Assembly (NCBI GenBank): GCA_002500745.1
Contig: DLST01000018.1
Coordinates: 157,227 to 221,226 of the forward strand
DNA: 64,000 bases
Reading direction: 5' to 3'
Source: Sphingobacterium sp. UBA7855
GTDB taxonomy: Bacteria > Bacteroidota > Bacteroidia > Sphingobacteriales > Sphingobacteriaceae
Below are positions 26,167 to 35,597 of the stretch, in pieces (the stretch's first letter is position 1; each line of letters opens with the position of its first letter). The notes beneath the pieces were generated by a model that was given only the letters and a program-made list of their open reading frames with translations, had not been told where the DNA came from and did no database searches. The position numbers and the translations under genes are program-made.

Positions 26167-28908
26167 TTAATAACTCCAAATGGTTACGGGCCCAATCAGC
26201 CCACTTTCCATGGGCGCCCATTTGCTGGCATCAAAATCTTTATAATTGATATTGACGAAATTAATTTCGTGATAATTTCGCCAGGTAACTTTTTTGCGGT
26301 CCAAATAACTAATCCGGTTTGCCATTAAGTTGGCGACTTCAATACGAATCTTGTTTTCGCCATTCACCAATAATGGGGTAATATCCTGTTGAAAAGGAAT
26401 TGACCATAACACACCCGCGTCCTTTCCGTTAATATATACTCTGGCACTTTCCGCAACACGCCCAAGCTTGAGTAGATATGATTTTGACAAGTCTTTATGG
26501 ATAGAGAATGTTTTCTCGTAGTTTGCTGTACCCGAAAAATTAACAGCATCTTTATCGCCCCATTCGGTCCACGAAGAGAGCTGATCAAGCTTTTTGGCCT
26601 TCGGTAAAACAGGTCCTCCGGCAATAAAATTCACTTTCCAGTCGCGGTCCAATTGAGCCACTTGGTGTAACTCATCCTGATAGCGGAAAGGTTCGCTGGC
26701 TTGTTGCTCCGAGGCCAAGACAATCCAAGAATAACCCGATGGAATCTGCACCCGTATCTTTCCATCAGATGATGGCAACTGATAGGTCCGCCCAGTCTGG
26801 GGATCCAATAAAGAATAATATTTCGCTTGTACATTCAGCGCGATATGGCGATCCACGGTCTGTCCGCTGTGATTGACTAAATAATAATAGGTATCCTTAC
26901 CGGCAACTCTTCTTGAAAACTTTAGCCCGGTTTGATTAATCCGTTCAGGTAATATCTGTTCGGTTTCCAGGGCTGAATTAATATCTGTAGTCAAATAGAT
27001 TTTTCCTTTTCCAAATGCTGTATACTGATTAGCCTTATCTTTATCGAACCCTAGTGATGCAATTAATTTATTGAACAGCGTGCGCCGTTTCTCTAATTGG
27101 CTATATCCAGGAACCTCTTTCGGTAATTGCTGGAAGATGACAGTTGCGCCTTGGTTGGCCATTTCCAGAATTTTCTGCAGGGTCACTTCTGAAAAATAAT
27201 GACAGGCAGGTATATAAATTGCTCGATACGGGATCGCATCCTTTGAGGTTTGTAATTTTCCGCCGTTTACTGTAGTTCCCGCCAAAATTTTATCAGTTGC
27301 AAAATCAAAGCTATACCCCCGTTTCTGCAGCTGAACACTTTGTTTATAAAATTGCGTTGGATGTAACCACTCGTCCACATCATGAACCTTTAGTGCCTTA
27401 TCCATTCCTTTGGCATTATTCCAAATATCATAAATTGGCCAATATACCAGCATTTCATTGTCGGCCCGGCTGGATTGAAGGATGGATTGCACACGCGTAA
27501 TATATTGATTCAAACCAGTAAGGTGGTCCCAGAACGAGTTTTGCGGAACAAAATTAACGGAAGCATAGAACAACCATCCCGGAAAAGGTACATTTTTCGG
27601 CGAATAGGTTGTCCCATGATAGAATACATGATTCACTCCAGCAAGGAATAATTGTTCGACTTCTGGTTTCGTTTGTGACAAAGAAGTTTTAAAATGTTCC
27701 GTCAGCCAGGTGAATGTTTCCGAAGAAGTATATTTTTTACCGTATACATTTGTCGCCGACGTCGCAAATTTCGCCATCATGGGGTCTGGATCCACATTAC
27801 GGATATCAGCAGTATCCAGTCTTAATCCGGGAATATCAAAACTGCTGGATCCAAAGGTTTCACACTCCGCAATATCGGTATCCGCATACAAATCAATCAG
27901 ATTTCCTGGAGATCCATGGGCTTGATTTTTTGAGACTGCGCTAAAGCGATGGGCAAAATCCGTAAATGGGGTCAAGAAATTCTGGGCAAGCAGTATATTT
28001 ACAACTTCACGATAATCCGATTTAAGTCCTGCTGTTTTAGCTTCATTCTTGCCTTTACCTACAAAATCCAGCAGATGATCCTGTAACCTATATCCCTTTA
28101 TCCGTTCGAATGATTGCAAAAATTCATCCGTCCAATTCGCACCGTATACTTCGTAGCTATCGTTAAAAAAAGCACGTACATGCAATGGTTTGTCCTGAAA
28201 AGCTTCGGCAAATCTATTGAAATAAGATGCGACAGAATGCTTCCCCAGGTGGTCCAACGTATATCCTTCTCCGCCCGGAGCGGCACGTTTGACTTTCTGC
28301 CCTGTTCTTCCAGAAAAGACAGCTATTAGACGAATATCGGTAGGGGCTTCCCATGTTCCGGCAGTCTTTGAAATATGATCATCCAGATTAATCTCGCTAT
28401 TGTCGGCTCTAAATGCCCGTAATGCCTGCAAAAAGAAATAATGTTGTTTAGGATCCTTTGGCTTTAAGGGAAAGGTGACTTTTTCACCTTTTTTTAATTC
28501 AAATTCATCCAAGATCAATTTGGTAGCGGCATCCTTTTCTTTGATTTGAGGCCCCCCAAATGGCCAACCAGTTCCCAAATTGATGTCCACTCCCATGCCC
28601 AAGGCATTGGCCTTATCCGTCGTTACCCCCAACATATTCATCCATTGTGGTGAAAGAAAGTTCAGGTAGCTGGATTCAAATCCCTTAGCACCATAAATCG
28701 GTGTTACCTCAACTCCACCAAAACCACTTTTTTCAAATAAGGTTAATTCGCGTTCGATATTAGTTCGGTCCACAGCCGAACCGAGCCACCACCAACGCGT
28801 CCAAGGCCTCATTTCTTTGGTCACTGCTGGCCATAAATCCTGCGCCATCGGTCGACCGAAAGCCAACAGATTACAGGCAAGCACTAATGATATATAAATT
28901 TTCTTCAT
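26167..28908 (-). CDS. Glycoside hydrolase family 106 alpha-L-rhamnosidase
   Basis: A 913-residue secreted enzyme (signal peptide to PMAQ). The N-terminal signature MRPWTRWWWLGSAVD followed by GGVEVTPIYG and DINLGTGWPFGGP is characteristic of GH106, whose members release alpha-L-rhamnose by inversion. The C-terminal part (about 780-900) is a beta-sandwich with LLKLGRVAESARVYINGKDAGVLWSIPF, as in known GH106 structures. It is the last gene of the operon, 12 bases after rhaM, which fits release of rhamnose from the non-reducing end of RG-I oligosaccharides. Confidence 0.92.
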   Translation of the reverse strand: MKKIYISLVLACNLLAFGRPMAQDLWPAVTKEMRPWTRWWWLGSAVDRTNIERELTLFEKSGFGGVEVTPIYGAKGFESSYLNFLSPQWMNMLGVTTDKANALGMGVDINLGTGWPFGGPQIKEKDAATKLILDEFELKKGEKVTFPLKPKDPKQHYFFLQALRAFRADNSEINLDDHISKTAGTWEAPTDIRLIAVFSGRTGQKVKRAAPGGEGYTLDHLGKHSVASYFNRFAEAFQDKPLHVRAFFNDSYEVYGANWTDEFLQSFERIKGYRLQDHLLDFVGKGKNEAKTAGLKSDYREVVNILLAQNFLTPFTDFAHRFSAVSKNQAHGSPGNLIDLYADTDIAECETFGSSSFDIPGLRLDTADIRNVDPDPMMAKFATSATNVYGKKYTSSETFTWLTEHFKTSLSQTKPEVEQLFLAGVNHVFYHGTTYSPKNVPFPGWLFYASVNFVPQNSFWDHLTGLNQYITRVQSILQSSRADNEMLVYWPIYDIWNNAKGMDKALKVHDVDEWLHPTQFYKQSVQLQKRGYSFDFATDKILAGTTVNGGKLQTSKDAIPYRAIYIPACHYFSEVTLQKILEMANQGATVIFQQLPKEVPGYSQLEKRRTLFNKLIASLGFDKDKANQYTAFGKGKIYLTTDINSALETEQILPERINQTGLKFSRRVAGKDTYYYLVNHSGQTVDRHIALNVQAKYYSLLDPQTGRTYQLPSSDGKIRVQIPSGYSWIVLASEQQASEPFRYQDELHQVAQLDRDWKVNFIAGGPVLPKAKKLDQLSSWTEWGDKDAVNFSGTANYEKTFSIHKDLSKSYLLKLGRVAESARVYINGKDAGVLWSIPFQQDITPLLVNGENKIRIEVANLMANRISYLDRKKVTWRNYHEINFVNINYKDFDASKWAPMESGLIGPVTIWSY

Positions 28909-28920
28909 GTTACAATTGGC

Positions 28921-29232
28921 CTAATCCATGTGAAATACTTTTTTCAAACTGACCGATACTGGAGAATGATCGGCATGTACTTCCATTATATCGCACATAT
29001 AATCCCACCATTGCTGAACAATAGCTTCCTTACCCAACTCTTGTGACGAATGTCCTGCTAAATATTGAACAGCAAATAGAGTGTCTGTCTCCTCATCCAA
29101 AAAAATGGAATAATCAGACACCCCATTTTCGCGTAATAAGGTTATCAATTCTGACCAGATCGCATCATGTCTCCGCTTATATTCCGCAGACATTCCCGGT
29201 TTCAATTTCATTTTAAATGCTATTTTCTCCAT
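28921..29232 (-). CDS. rhaM: L-rhamnose mutarotase
   Basis: RhaM interconverts alpha and beta anomers of L-rhamnose so that the isomerase sees its preferred form. The 103-residue protein has the family features: MKLKPGMSAEYKRRHDAIWSEL with the conserved His22, and QQWWDYMCDIME near the C-terminus. No signal peptide, so it acts in the cytoplasm. It sits between GH105 and GH106 and links oligosaccharide cutting to the rha operon at 46-52 kb. Confidence 0.95.
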   Translation of the reverse strand: MEKIAFKMKLKPGMSAEYKRRHDAIWSELITLLRENGVSDYSIFLDEETDTLFAVQYLAGHSSQELGKEAIVQQWWDYMCDIMEVHADHSPVSVSLKKVFHMD

Positions 29233-29305
29233 TTCTTTTCAGTCTTCAACTATTTTATGATCGACAAATTTTCTTAACTGGCCAATACCTGATGGATGCG
29301 GGTAC

Positions 29306-30460
29306 TTATCTGGACAACATTTTATAAACCTCTGTACCCCCCAACAAAAAACATCCCAGCCCATAATCTTCAAAATCCGGTTGACTTGAAAAACTGACCG
29401 GCTGACCATCCTTAGGTTCCTTTCCCGTTCCTTGTAAATAGCCCAAAAAACCAGAAGGGTGTACCGCTTCTGCTGTCATTGCTTTCCACGCCTTTTCTAC
29501 AACAGGTCGATATATTTTAGCATCTAGGAAACCATTATTGATGCCCCAGGCCATACCATAGACAAACAGTGCAGTGCCTGAAGTTTCACGCCCACCAAAA
29601 TTAGTCGGATCGTGTAGACTGACATTCCAGAATCCATCCGGTCTTTGAATAGGAACAAGTGCTTCCATCATAGCTTTATAATCCGACATGTACTCGGCAC
29701 GATGTGCTTCGTTCTCCGGAATCAAAGAGAGTACCCTAACCAAAGCTGCCACAACCCATCCATTGCCACGTGACCAATAGCAATCCTCACCATTCGGCTC
29801 CTTGTAAGGAGGAACAAAATCCTTATCGCGCCACCAAAGTTTATCGGCCTTATTATAGAGGCCTCCACCTTCTCGCGTTTTTGAATGATGATACATTTTA
29901 TACATGTAATCAAAGTAAGTTTGATCCTTCGTCATTACCCCCAGTTTAGCATAAATTGGCATGGCCATTTGTATGGCATCAATCCAGGTCCAATCGTCTA
30001 CTTTTCCAGATTTGATAATGTAATCTATATTAGCTTTAATCTTTTGGATACGCTCAGGCTTCGCTTCAATTTCATAGAGATCCAGATAGGTCTGCCCACA
30101 AGCTTGGTCATCGGCATTTCGAGTTTCCAAACCGTTGCGCATACCCCAGTCATGTTTATTTCCCCAATCCACAGCATAATTGTAGTATTCGTTATTTTTA
30201 TCAATCTGATAAAGTGCCATGAGCCCTTCGTAATAAACGGCTCGGGTCCAGATATTGCTCGGCCGCCAACGGTTGGTATAGATCGGTTTACCGGTGTCTG
30301 TCCATTTGTTCATGAAATAACGATTGGTCAGCTGCAACGACTGAAGTACATCTACAGCGGTTAATTCCTGCTTCTGTTCGACAACTTTCTTCGTCGATGA
30401 ACATGCTGAAAGGAAAAACGCAATCATCAAAGTGGCCGTATAAATATTAAATAGTTTCAT
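29306..30460 (-). CDS. GH105 unsaturated rhamnogalacturonyl hydrolase, lipoprotein
   Basis: GH105 enzymes remove the 4,5-unsaturated galacturonic acid that a lyase leaves at the non-reducing end of RG-I fragments, by hydration of the double bond. The 384-residue protein has a lipobox LSAC (Cys20), the (alpha/alpha)6 barrel repeats, and the conserved Asp161 in WIDAIQMAMP, matching the catalytic Asp of YteR. WSRGNGWVVAAL is another family block. It acts on the products of the PL11 lyase encoded four genes upstream in the operon. Confidence 0.93.
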   Translation of the reverse strand: MKLFNIYTATLMIAFFLSACSSTKKVVEQKQELTAVDVLQSLQLTNRYFMNKWTDTGKPIYTNRWRPSNIWTRAVYYEGLMALYQIDKNNEYYNYAVDWGNKHDWGMRNGLETRNADDQACGQTYLDLYEIEAKPERIQKIKANIDYIIKSGKVDDWTWIDAIQMAMPIYAKLGVMTKDQTYFDYMYKMYHHSKTREGGGLYNKADKLWWRDKDFVPPYKEPNGEDCYWSRGNGWVVAALVRVLSLIPENEAHRAEYMSDYKAMMEALVPIQRPDGFWNVSLHDPTNFGGRETSGTALFVYGMAWGINNGFLDAKIYRPVVEKAWKAMTAEAVHPSGFLGYLQGTGKEPKDGQPVSFSSQPDFEDYGLGCFLLGGTEVYKMLSR

Positions 30461-30479
30461 GCTTTGTTTGCTTTATAAT

Positions 30480-32090
30480 TTATTTATCAGGAGAATTTCC
30501 CTTTTTTTGTACAAGTTGTTCGTATGGTATCACTCCGACTCTTTTCGCCCAATTTTCATAGACCTGAATCATTTCATGATATATTTTCGGAAAAGTGGTG
30601 GACAAGTCTACCGTTTCGCTCCGATCGTTTTCTAAATCATACAGATACCAGCTGTGTTCAGGATAGGAAGACACAAGTTTCCATTTTCCTTTGCGCACAG
30701 CTTTGTTGCCCTCATGCTCAAAACAAATTTCCCTATTAACATCCCCTTTTTGTGCTGTCCATAGTGGAAGCAAGGACAATCCTTCCATCGGTTTAATCGT
30801 ATTACCTGCATAGGTTTTAGGATAGCTTGCTCCTGACCATTGCGCCAAGGTTGGCATGATATCGATCAAATGGGCTGGCCTATCAAATTGTTTTCCTACT
30901 GGCAGGAATTTCGGTCCATAAGCGATAAATCCGGTGGCATTTCCACCCTCAAACTCCCAATGCTTGAACTTTTTGAAAGGCGTATTGCTCACTGCAGCAC
31001 CTTCAACTCCATAAGCTGTAAAAGAGCGTGGGTGACTGGCAGGAAATTCGTCAGCTGCTCTAATTTCTGCCGTAAATCCAGCATTGCTTATCGTTTCATT
31101 ACTCGCGCCGTTATCAGAGAGAAAGATAAAAACAGTGTTGTCCAATTGTCCCTTCGATCGGAGAAAATCAACCAGTCTGCCAACATTCTGATCCAATTCG
31201 TCTACCATCGCCGCGTAGACAGCCATCTTTTCGTCCCATTTGACTTTTTCTTCCCAACTGCAATCATTCCAATTTCGCAATGTTGTATCAATTGGTGACA
31301 ATTTGGTCGTTGGCGGCAATATCCCTAACTGCTGCTGTTTTTGAAAACGCTTTTCACGAATAGCCTCCCATCCTTCCATATATTTACCCCGATACTTTGC
31401 AATATCCTGAGGTTTGGCATGTATAGGCCAGTGGGGAGCCTGAAAAGCGAGGTATAGAAAAAAAGGATTCTCTTTTTTAGTTTCTAAATGCTCACCAATG
31501 AAAGTCATTGCATAATCTGTATAGGCATCCGAGCTATAGTAATCTTTTGGCGGAACGATCGCCTCATTGTCCAAGGCTATCGTTAATGTTTGATTGGGGC
31601 GATAAGGCCGGTTTTCAAAGTAGCTGTTTGCTCCATCAATTAGCCCATAGTAGCGCTGAAATCCACGCTGCCTTGGCCAATTTTCCTTTTCTTGTCCAAC
31701 ATGCCACTTCCCAGCCATATAGGTTCCATAACCTGCGCTTTTCAATAGTTCGGCCAATGTGATCGAATTTCTGTTCAAATAACCCTGATAGGCTGGAAAA
31801 GGACGCTTGTTCATCATATCGCCCACACCTGCCTGATGCGGATATAATCCGGTCAATAGGGAAGCACGCGATGGACAACAACGCGAAGCATTATAAAAAT
31901 TAGTCATCTTAATCCCTTCCTTTGCCATTTTATCCAGATTTGGAGTCTGAATTTCAGAACCAAAGCAACCCAAATCCGCATAGCCCATATCATCGGCCAG
32001 AATCAACACAATATTGGGCCGTTGCTGTGCATGCACTTTAAATAGGGTCAACAGAAAAAAGATCGCCAGAGGAAAGGTAGATTTCTTCAT
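30480..32090 (-). CDS. Secreted S1-family sulfatase
   Basis: A 536-residue formylglycine-dependent sulfatase with signal peptide (to HAQQ). The metal-binding DD is at 33-34 (LADDMGYADLG) and the CxPSR maturation motif is CCPSRASLLTG, with Cys71 as the residue to be converted to formylglycine. FLSDNGAS and KWHVGQ are further active-site blocks. Its stop is one base before the next gene. A sulfatase is unexpected in an RG-I operon because plant RG-I is not sulfated; the substrate is unknown. The formylglycine-generating enzyme is not in the window. Confidence 0.93.
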   Translation of the reverse strand: MKKSTFPLAIFFLLTLFKVHAQQRPNIVLILADDMGYADLGCFGSEIQTPNLDKMAKEGIKMTNFYNASRCCPSRASLLTGLYPHQAGVGDMMNKRPFPAYQGYLNRNSITLAELLKSAGYGTYMAGKWHVGQEKENWPRQRGFQRYYGLIDGANSYFENRPYRPNQTLTIALDNEAIVPPKDYYSSDAYTDYAMTFIGEHLETKKENPFFLYLAFQAPHWPIHAKPQDIAKYRGKYMEGWEAIREKRFQKQQQLGILPPTTKLSPIDTTLRNWNDCSWEEKVKWDEKMAVYAAMVDELDQNVGRLVDFLRSKGQLDNTVFIFLSDNGASNETISNAGFTAEIRAADEFPASHPRSFTAYGVEGAAVSNTPFKKFKHWEFEGGNATGFIAYGPKFLPVGKQFDRPAHLIDIMPTLAQWSGASYPKTYAGNTIKPMEGLSLLPLWTAQKGDVNREICFEHEGNKAVRKGKWKLVSSYPEHSWYLYDLENDRSETVDLSTTFPKIYHEMIQVYENWAKRVGVIPYEQLVQKKGNSPDK

Positions 32091-32091
32091 A

Positions 32092-32871
32092 CTACATAAA
32101 TTTCTTTAGTCCTATTTTGGTTTGTGCTTTCAATTGTTCAGCAACGAGTTTAGCATTTAGCATAGCACCTGCTTTAATTGTATGGGTCGCATCTTTAAGA
32201 TCAAAAAATTCTGTTTCTACTTTCTTTTTCCCCAATGTTTCATACTGGGCAATCACGAGATCCTGCAAGGGGATAAAAAACGCATTGGCCTGTTGTGCAG
32301 CTTCTTTTGCCCATGTTGCGTAATCCGATTTGCGTACTTGGTTTCCTTCCCAAGCATTGCGCGGAATGGGGGAACAAATAATTGCTGTGGCTCCTTTGTC
32401 TTGAATATTTTTCACAAATCGACGTAAGTAAAAACCATAACTATAGACAACCTCATGTTGCTTCAGCAATGGATTATACACTTCTTGGTAATCGTCGCCA
32501 TTTCCTTTTATCGTTCCACGAGCACGTAACGTATCCACAATAGGACTTGAATCATTATGTCCAAATTGCATAAGGACAAAATCGCCCGGCTGTATGCTAT
32601 CCAGTACCCTCTGCCAAAGTTTTGGATTGTTATAAAATGTCCGGGTACTTGTTCCCCCCAAAGCACGATTCTTGACATTGATTTTATCTAATTTAAAATA
32701 CTGACCCATCAAACTTCCCCAGCCCCACTGTCCATTGGCCCCATTTCCCTGTCCGTTTTTTACGGTGGAATCACCAATAATAAATAAGGTCGGTTTATGC
32801 TGTTTTTCCAAAAAAGACATACTGATTACAGCGGAAAGGACCGCAGCCCAAGGCAACAATTTCAATTTCAT
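32092..32871 (-). CDS. Rhamnogalacturonan acetylesterase (CE12), copy a
   Basis: A 259-residue secreted SGNH esterase expected to remove acetyl groups from galacturonic acid in RG-I. The nucleophile is Ser35 in GDSTVKNG. The Gly/Asn oxyanion residues are in NRALGGTST and FGHNDSS, and the Asp-His pair is in DATHTI. It lies 8 bases after a related CE12 gene (copy b); the two share the same block order but differ throughout, so they are old duplicates that may act on different acetyl positions. Confidence 0.9.
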   Translation of the reverse strand: MKLKLLPWAAVLSAVISMSFLEKQHKPTLFIIGDSTVKNGQGNGANGQWGWGSLMGQYFKLDKINVKNRALGGTSTRTFYNNPKLWQRVLDSIQPGDFVLMQFGHNDSSPIVDTLRARGTIKGNGDDYQEVYNPLLKQHEVVYSYGFYLRRFVKNIQDKGATAIICSPIPRNAWEGNQVRKSDYATWAKEAAQQANAFFIPLQDLVIAQYETLGKKKVETEFFDLKDATHTIKAGAMLNAKLVAEQLKAQTKIGLKKFM

Positions 32872-32879
32872 CTTCGTTT

Positions 32880-33650
32880 TTATTTAATGTATTGTACCAA
32901 TTGGCTTTTAATTCTCCGAAATCCTTCGATTACAGACAATGCATTTTCTCTTGCTCCAGCTTTATTCGTATGCGTATGGTCACCTGGAAAATAATTGGAT
33001 TTTACCCGTTCAGCACCCAGCTGATCATATTTATCTGCGGTAATACTATTCAGATCCAAAAAAGGAACGCACTGTTCTTCTGCAATCTGCCTAGCCCACA
33101 AGCCAAAGTCGTTGTCGGCCCGTTTCACCTTACCTTGATTATCCCATTGGTTGCGCGGAATCATGGATAACAAAATTGGTCTTACCCCCTTTTTCTTTGC
33201 TTCAATCACAAAACGGCGAAGGTTTTCACCGTAAGTGTGCACGATCTCCTTCTTTCCATTTCCCCAATCCAGCACAACGGAGTCCTGGCCAATGCCCCGC
33301 AGCACACCCCGATAGCCTTGTTTGCTGGTATCGGGCTTACTGCCTTCGTTGTGGCCAAACTGAATCAATAAAAAATCTCCCGGCTTGAACAAAGAATCAA
33401 CTTTTGCCCATCTTCCTTCTTTGACAAATGTTCGTGTACTACGCCCCGCCATCGCATGATTGTCTACACGGATTCGTGTCGTATCCAATAATTCAGGAAG
33501 CAGGGTACCCCAGCCCCAATATTCCTTATTGCTGTTCCTAACGGTCGAATCACCGATAAGATAAATCGTAGGTCTATCTTGCTGTTTTGCAAAAGATATC
33601 AAAAGAACGGCTGTTAGCGCCATCCCTATCCATTTTATTGTATGCTTCAT
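32880..33650 (-). CDS. Rhamnogalacturonan acetylesterase (CE12), copy b
   Basis: A 256-residue secreted SGNH esterase with Ser35 in GDSTVRNS, NHAMAGRST, FGHNEGS and GDHTHTN supplying the catalytic Asp and His. Same expected role as the neighbour: deacetylation of RG-I so that lyase and hydrolases can reach the backbone. It follows the PL11 gene by 58 bases. Confidence 0.9.
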   Translation of the reverse strand: MKHTIKWIGMALTAVLLISFAKQQDRPTIYLIGDSTVRNSNKEYWGWGTLLPELLDTTRIRVDNHAMAGRSTRTFVKEGRWAKVDSLFKPGDFLLIQFGHNEGSKPDTSKQGYRGVLRGIGQDSVVLDWGNGKKEIVHTYGENLRRFVIEAKKKGVRPILLSMIPRNQWDNQGKVKRADNDFGLWARQIAEEQCVPFLDLNSITADKYDQLGAERVKSNYFPGDHTHTNKAGARENALSVIEGFRRIKSQLVQYIK

Positions 33651-33708
33651 TTGTTAACTTATCTATTTCTTTTAAATCAGACAGTTCTAGTCGTACACTT
33701 CTAAATTT

Positions 33709-35556
33709 CTATTTTATGCGGGCAGGCTTTACCAATTGTATATTTGGGCTAACTGGACGATCCATACCTACACCAAGGTAATAACCAGTATGTGGGGGTT
33801 GATTATAACCTACATTCTGCCATGCTATACTCAAGCGATACTGTGGATCATGCATCAACGTATACGCCCTTTGCGTTGTAGGGATCGTTGTTGTATAAAT
33901 ACGTAGGCTTTGGTTGTCATCTGCACGGAGGATCAATTCTTCACGCCAATCGCCAAAGATATCCGCGCTCAGGTTAGGTGTACTTTTAGTTCCATTGATC
34001 GATGATGCTCCAATCGCCGTAAAGATTCGTTCTATTTTCCCATTTTTATATTTTTCAATATAGTTGCTGTTTAAAAGTTCACGGCTCAAATCAGCATCCC
34101 ACCAAATCAGAAAATTGGTCGATCTCGGAGCCGGTCCTACACGATTACCTTTGGTATCGTACATATCTCGAGATCCCAGCCACCACAGATACGCCCCTTT
34201 ATGATCGGGATCTATATTTGCAGCAACACCGCGAGGAATATCTTGGTCTATTGCACTTTTAAACAAAATTGCCCCGGTTTTGGCATCCAATAAAGCCACA
34301 CCAGTCCCTTTCCGCCCACCTTTCAGTTCATGGATTCCAAAAATCTCCAGGCCGGGTCTATCCGGATCCAAATCACTGACATGCAAAGCATCACCATGCC
34401 CAAGACCTGTACTATATAGACCTCTGCCATTATCATCAATAACCATCGAACCAAAGACAATTTCATCTTTGCCATCTTGGTCTACATCCGCAACCGTGAG
34501 ATTGTGATATCCCTGACCAGAATACGGATCTTTACGCACTTTGCTATCAAATACCCAACGGTTCACTAATTTTTTATCTTTAAAATCCCATGCTGCCAGA
34601 GCTGTCCGTTCATAATATCCCCGCGTCATTATAACACTAGGATTTACACCATCCAAATAGGCTACACAAGCCAGAAATCGGTCACTTCGATTGCCATTTG
34701 TATCCCCCCATGAACTTAGCTCTCCGCGTTGTGGCAGATAATCAACCGTACTCAGGGCTTTTCCCGTCAATCCATCAAATACCGTTAAGTATTCAGGACC
34801 TTTCAATATACGACCAACTGTCCGCGAATTTAATACGGTATCACGCCAATCGGCCTGTGCATCACCAATAACATTTCCCAGTCCATCTTTCGTACCGTCG
34901 GCCGTTTTACAGACTAACTCCGCACGGCCATCACTATCGAGGTCATAAACCATAAATTGGGTGTAATGTGCCCCTTCACGGATATTTTTACCCAAATTAA
35001 TTTCCCATAAAAAAGTACCGTCCAGTTTGTATGCTTGCAATATAGGTTCGGAAGTTATGCCATTGTGCGCATTGTCGTGTCCAACACCAGTCTGATGAAC
35101 AATAAGTTCATACGTCCCATCACCATCCAAATCGCCGACGGAAACATCCCCAGGCATATAGCCTTTAGGAGTGCGTAAAGGAATATCCAAGTATTGCTGT
35201 ACTTTTTGATCTTTCGATAAGGTCAATTTAGCAACTTCTTTTTCTTTACCTCTGGTTACTATATCCAAAATGTAGGTAACATCTTGATTCAAATCGACAT
35301 GATCGTCCAAAAAATTAGTCCCTTTGGTCAAAGGTGAAGTATTTAGTTTTTTCAGCTGACCATTCCTTTCCTTTCTATAAATTGCGAAGGCTGTATCAAA
35401 ATCGTCAGTACCAAGCAAACGCCAGCTTAAAAAAACAGCGTTATCCGTCGTTTTTACAGCCACCATCCCCCGATCCAAAAACTCCATTTTACGTTGACCT
35501 GAGACGGATAGGGAACCGATCAGCGCCACAGTCAAAAGAACAAGTTTTGTCTTCAT
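33709..35556 (-). CDS. Rhamnogalacturonan lyase, polysaccharide lyase family 11
   Basis: PL11 enzymes split the Rha-GalA bond of the RG-I backbone by beta-elimination. The 615-residue protein has a signal peptide, a fibronectin-like N-terminal domain (about 22-110, RKMEFLDRGMVAVKT to LSWRLLGTDD), and an eight-bladed propeller with several Ca-binding DxDxDG loops (DLDGDGTYELIVH, DLDSDGRAELV, DVDQDGKDEIV). The conserved end ADIFGDWREELILR is also present. It is the second gene of the operon and creates the unsaturated ends used by GH105. Confidence 0.95.
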   Translation of the reverse strand: MKTKLVLLTVALIGSLSVSGQRKMEFLDRGMVAVKTTDNAVFLSWRLLGTDDFDTAFAIYRKERNGQLKKLNTSPLTKGTNFLDDHVDLNQDVTYILDIVTRGKEKEVAKLTLSKDQKVQQYLDIPLRTPKGYMPGDVSVGDLDGDGTYELIVHQTGVGHDNAHNGITSEPILQAYKLDGTFLWEINLGKNIREGAHYTQFMVYDLDSDGRAELVCKTADGTKDGLGNVIGDAQADWRDTVLNSRTVGRILKGPEYLTVFDGLTGKALSTVDYLPQRGELSSWGDTNGNRSDRFLACVAYLDGVNPSVIMTRGYYERTALAAWDFKDKKLVNRWVFDSKVRKDPYSGQGYHNLTVADVDQDGKDEIVFGSMVIDDNGRGLYSTGLGHGDALHVSDLDPDRPGLEIFGIHELKGGRKGTGVALLDAKTGAILFKSAIDQDIPRGVAANIDPDHKGAYLWWLGSRDMYDTKGNRVGPAPRSTNFLIWWDADLSRELLNSNYIEKYKNGKIERIFTAIGASSINGTKSTPNLSADIFGDWREELILRADDNQSLRIYTTTIPTTQRAYTLMHDPQYRLSIAWQNVGYNQPPHTGYYLGVGMDRPVSPNIQLVKPARIK

Positions 35557-35597
35557 AATTCAAGGTCTAAGCCACAGCAATATCCTGGTACATATTA

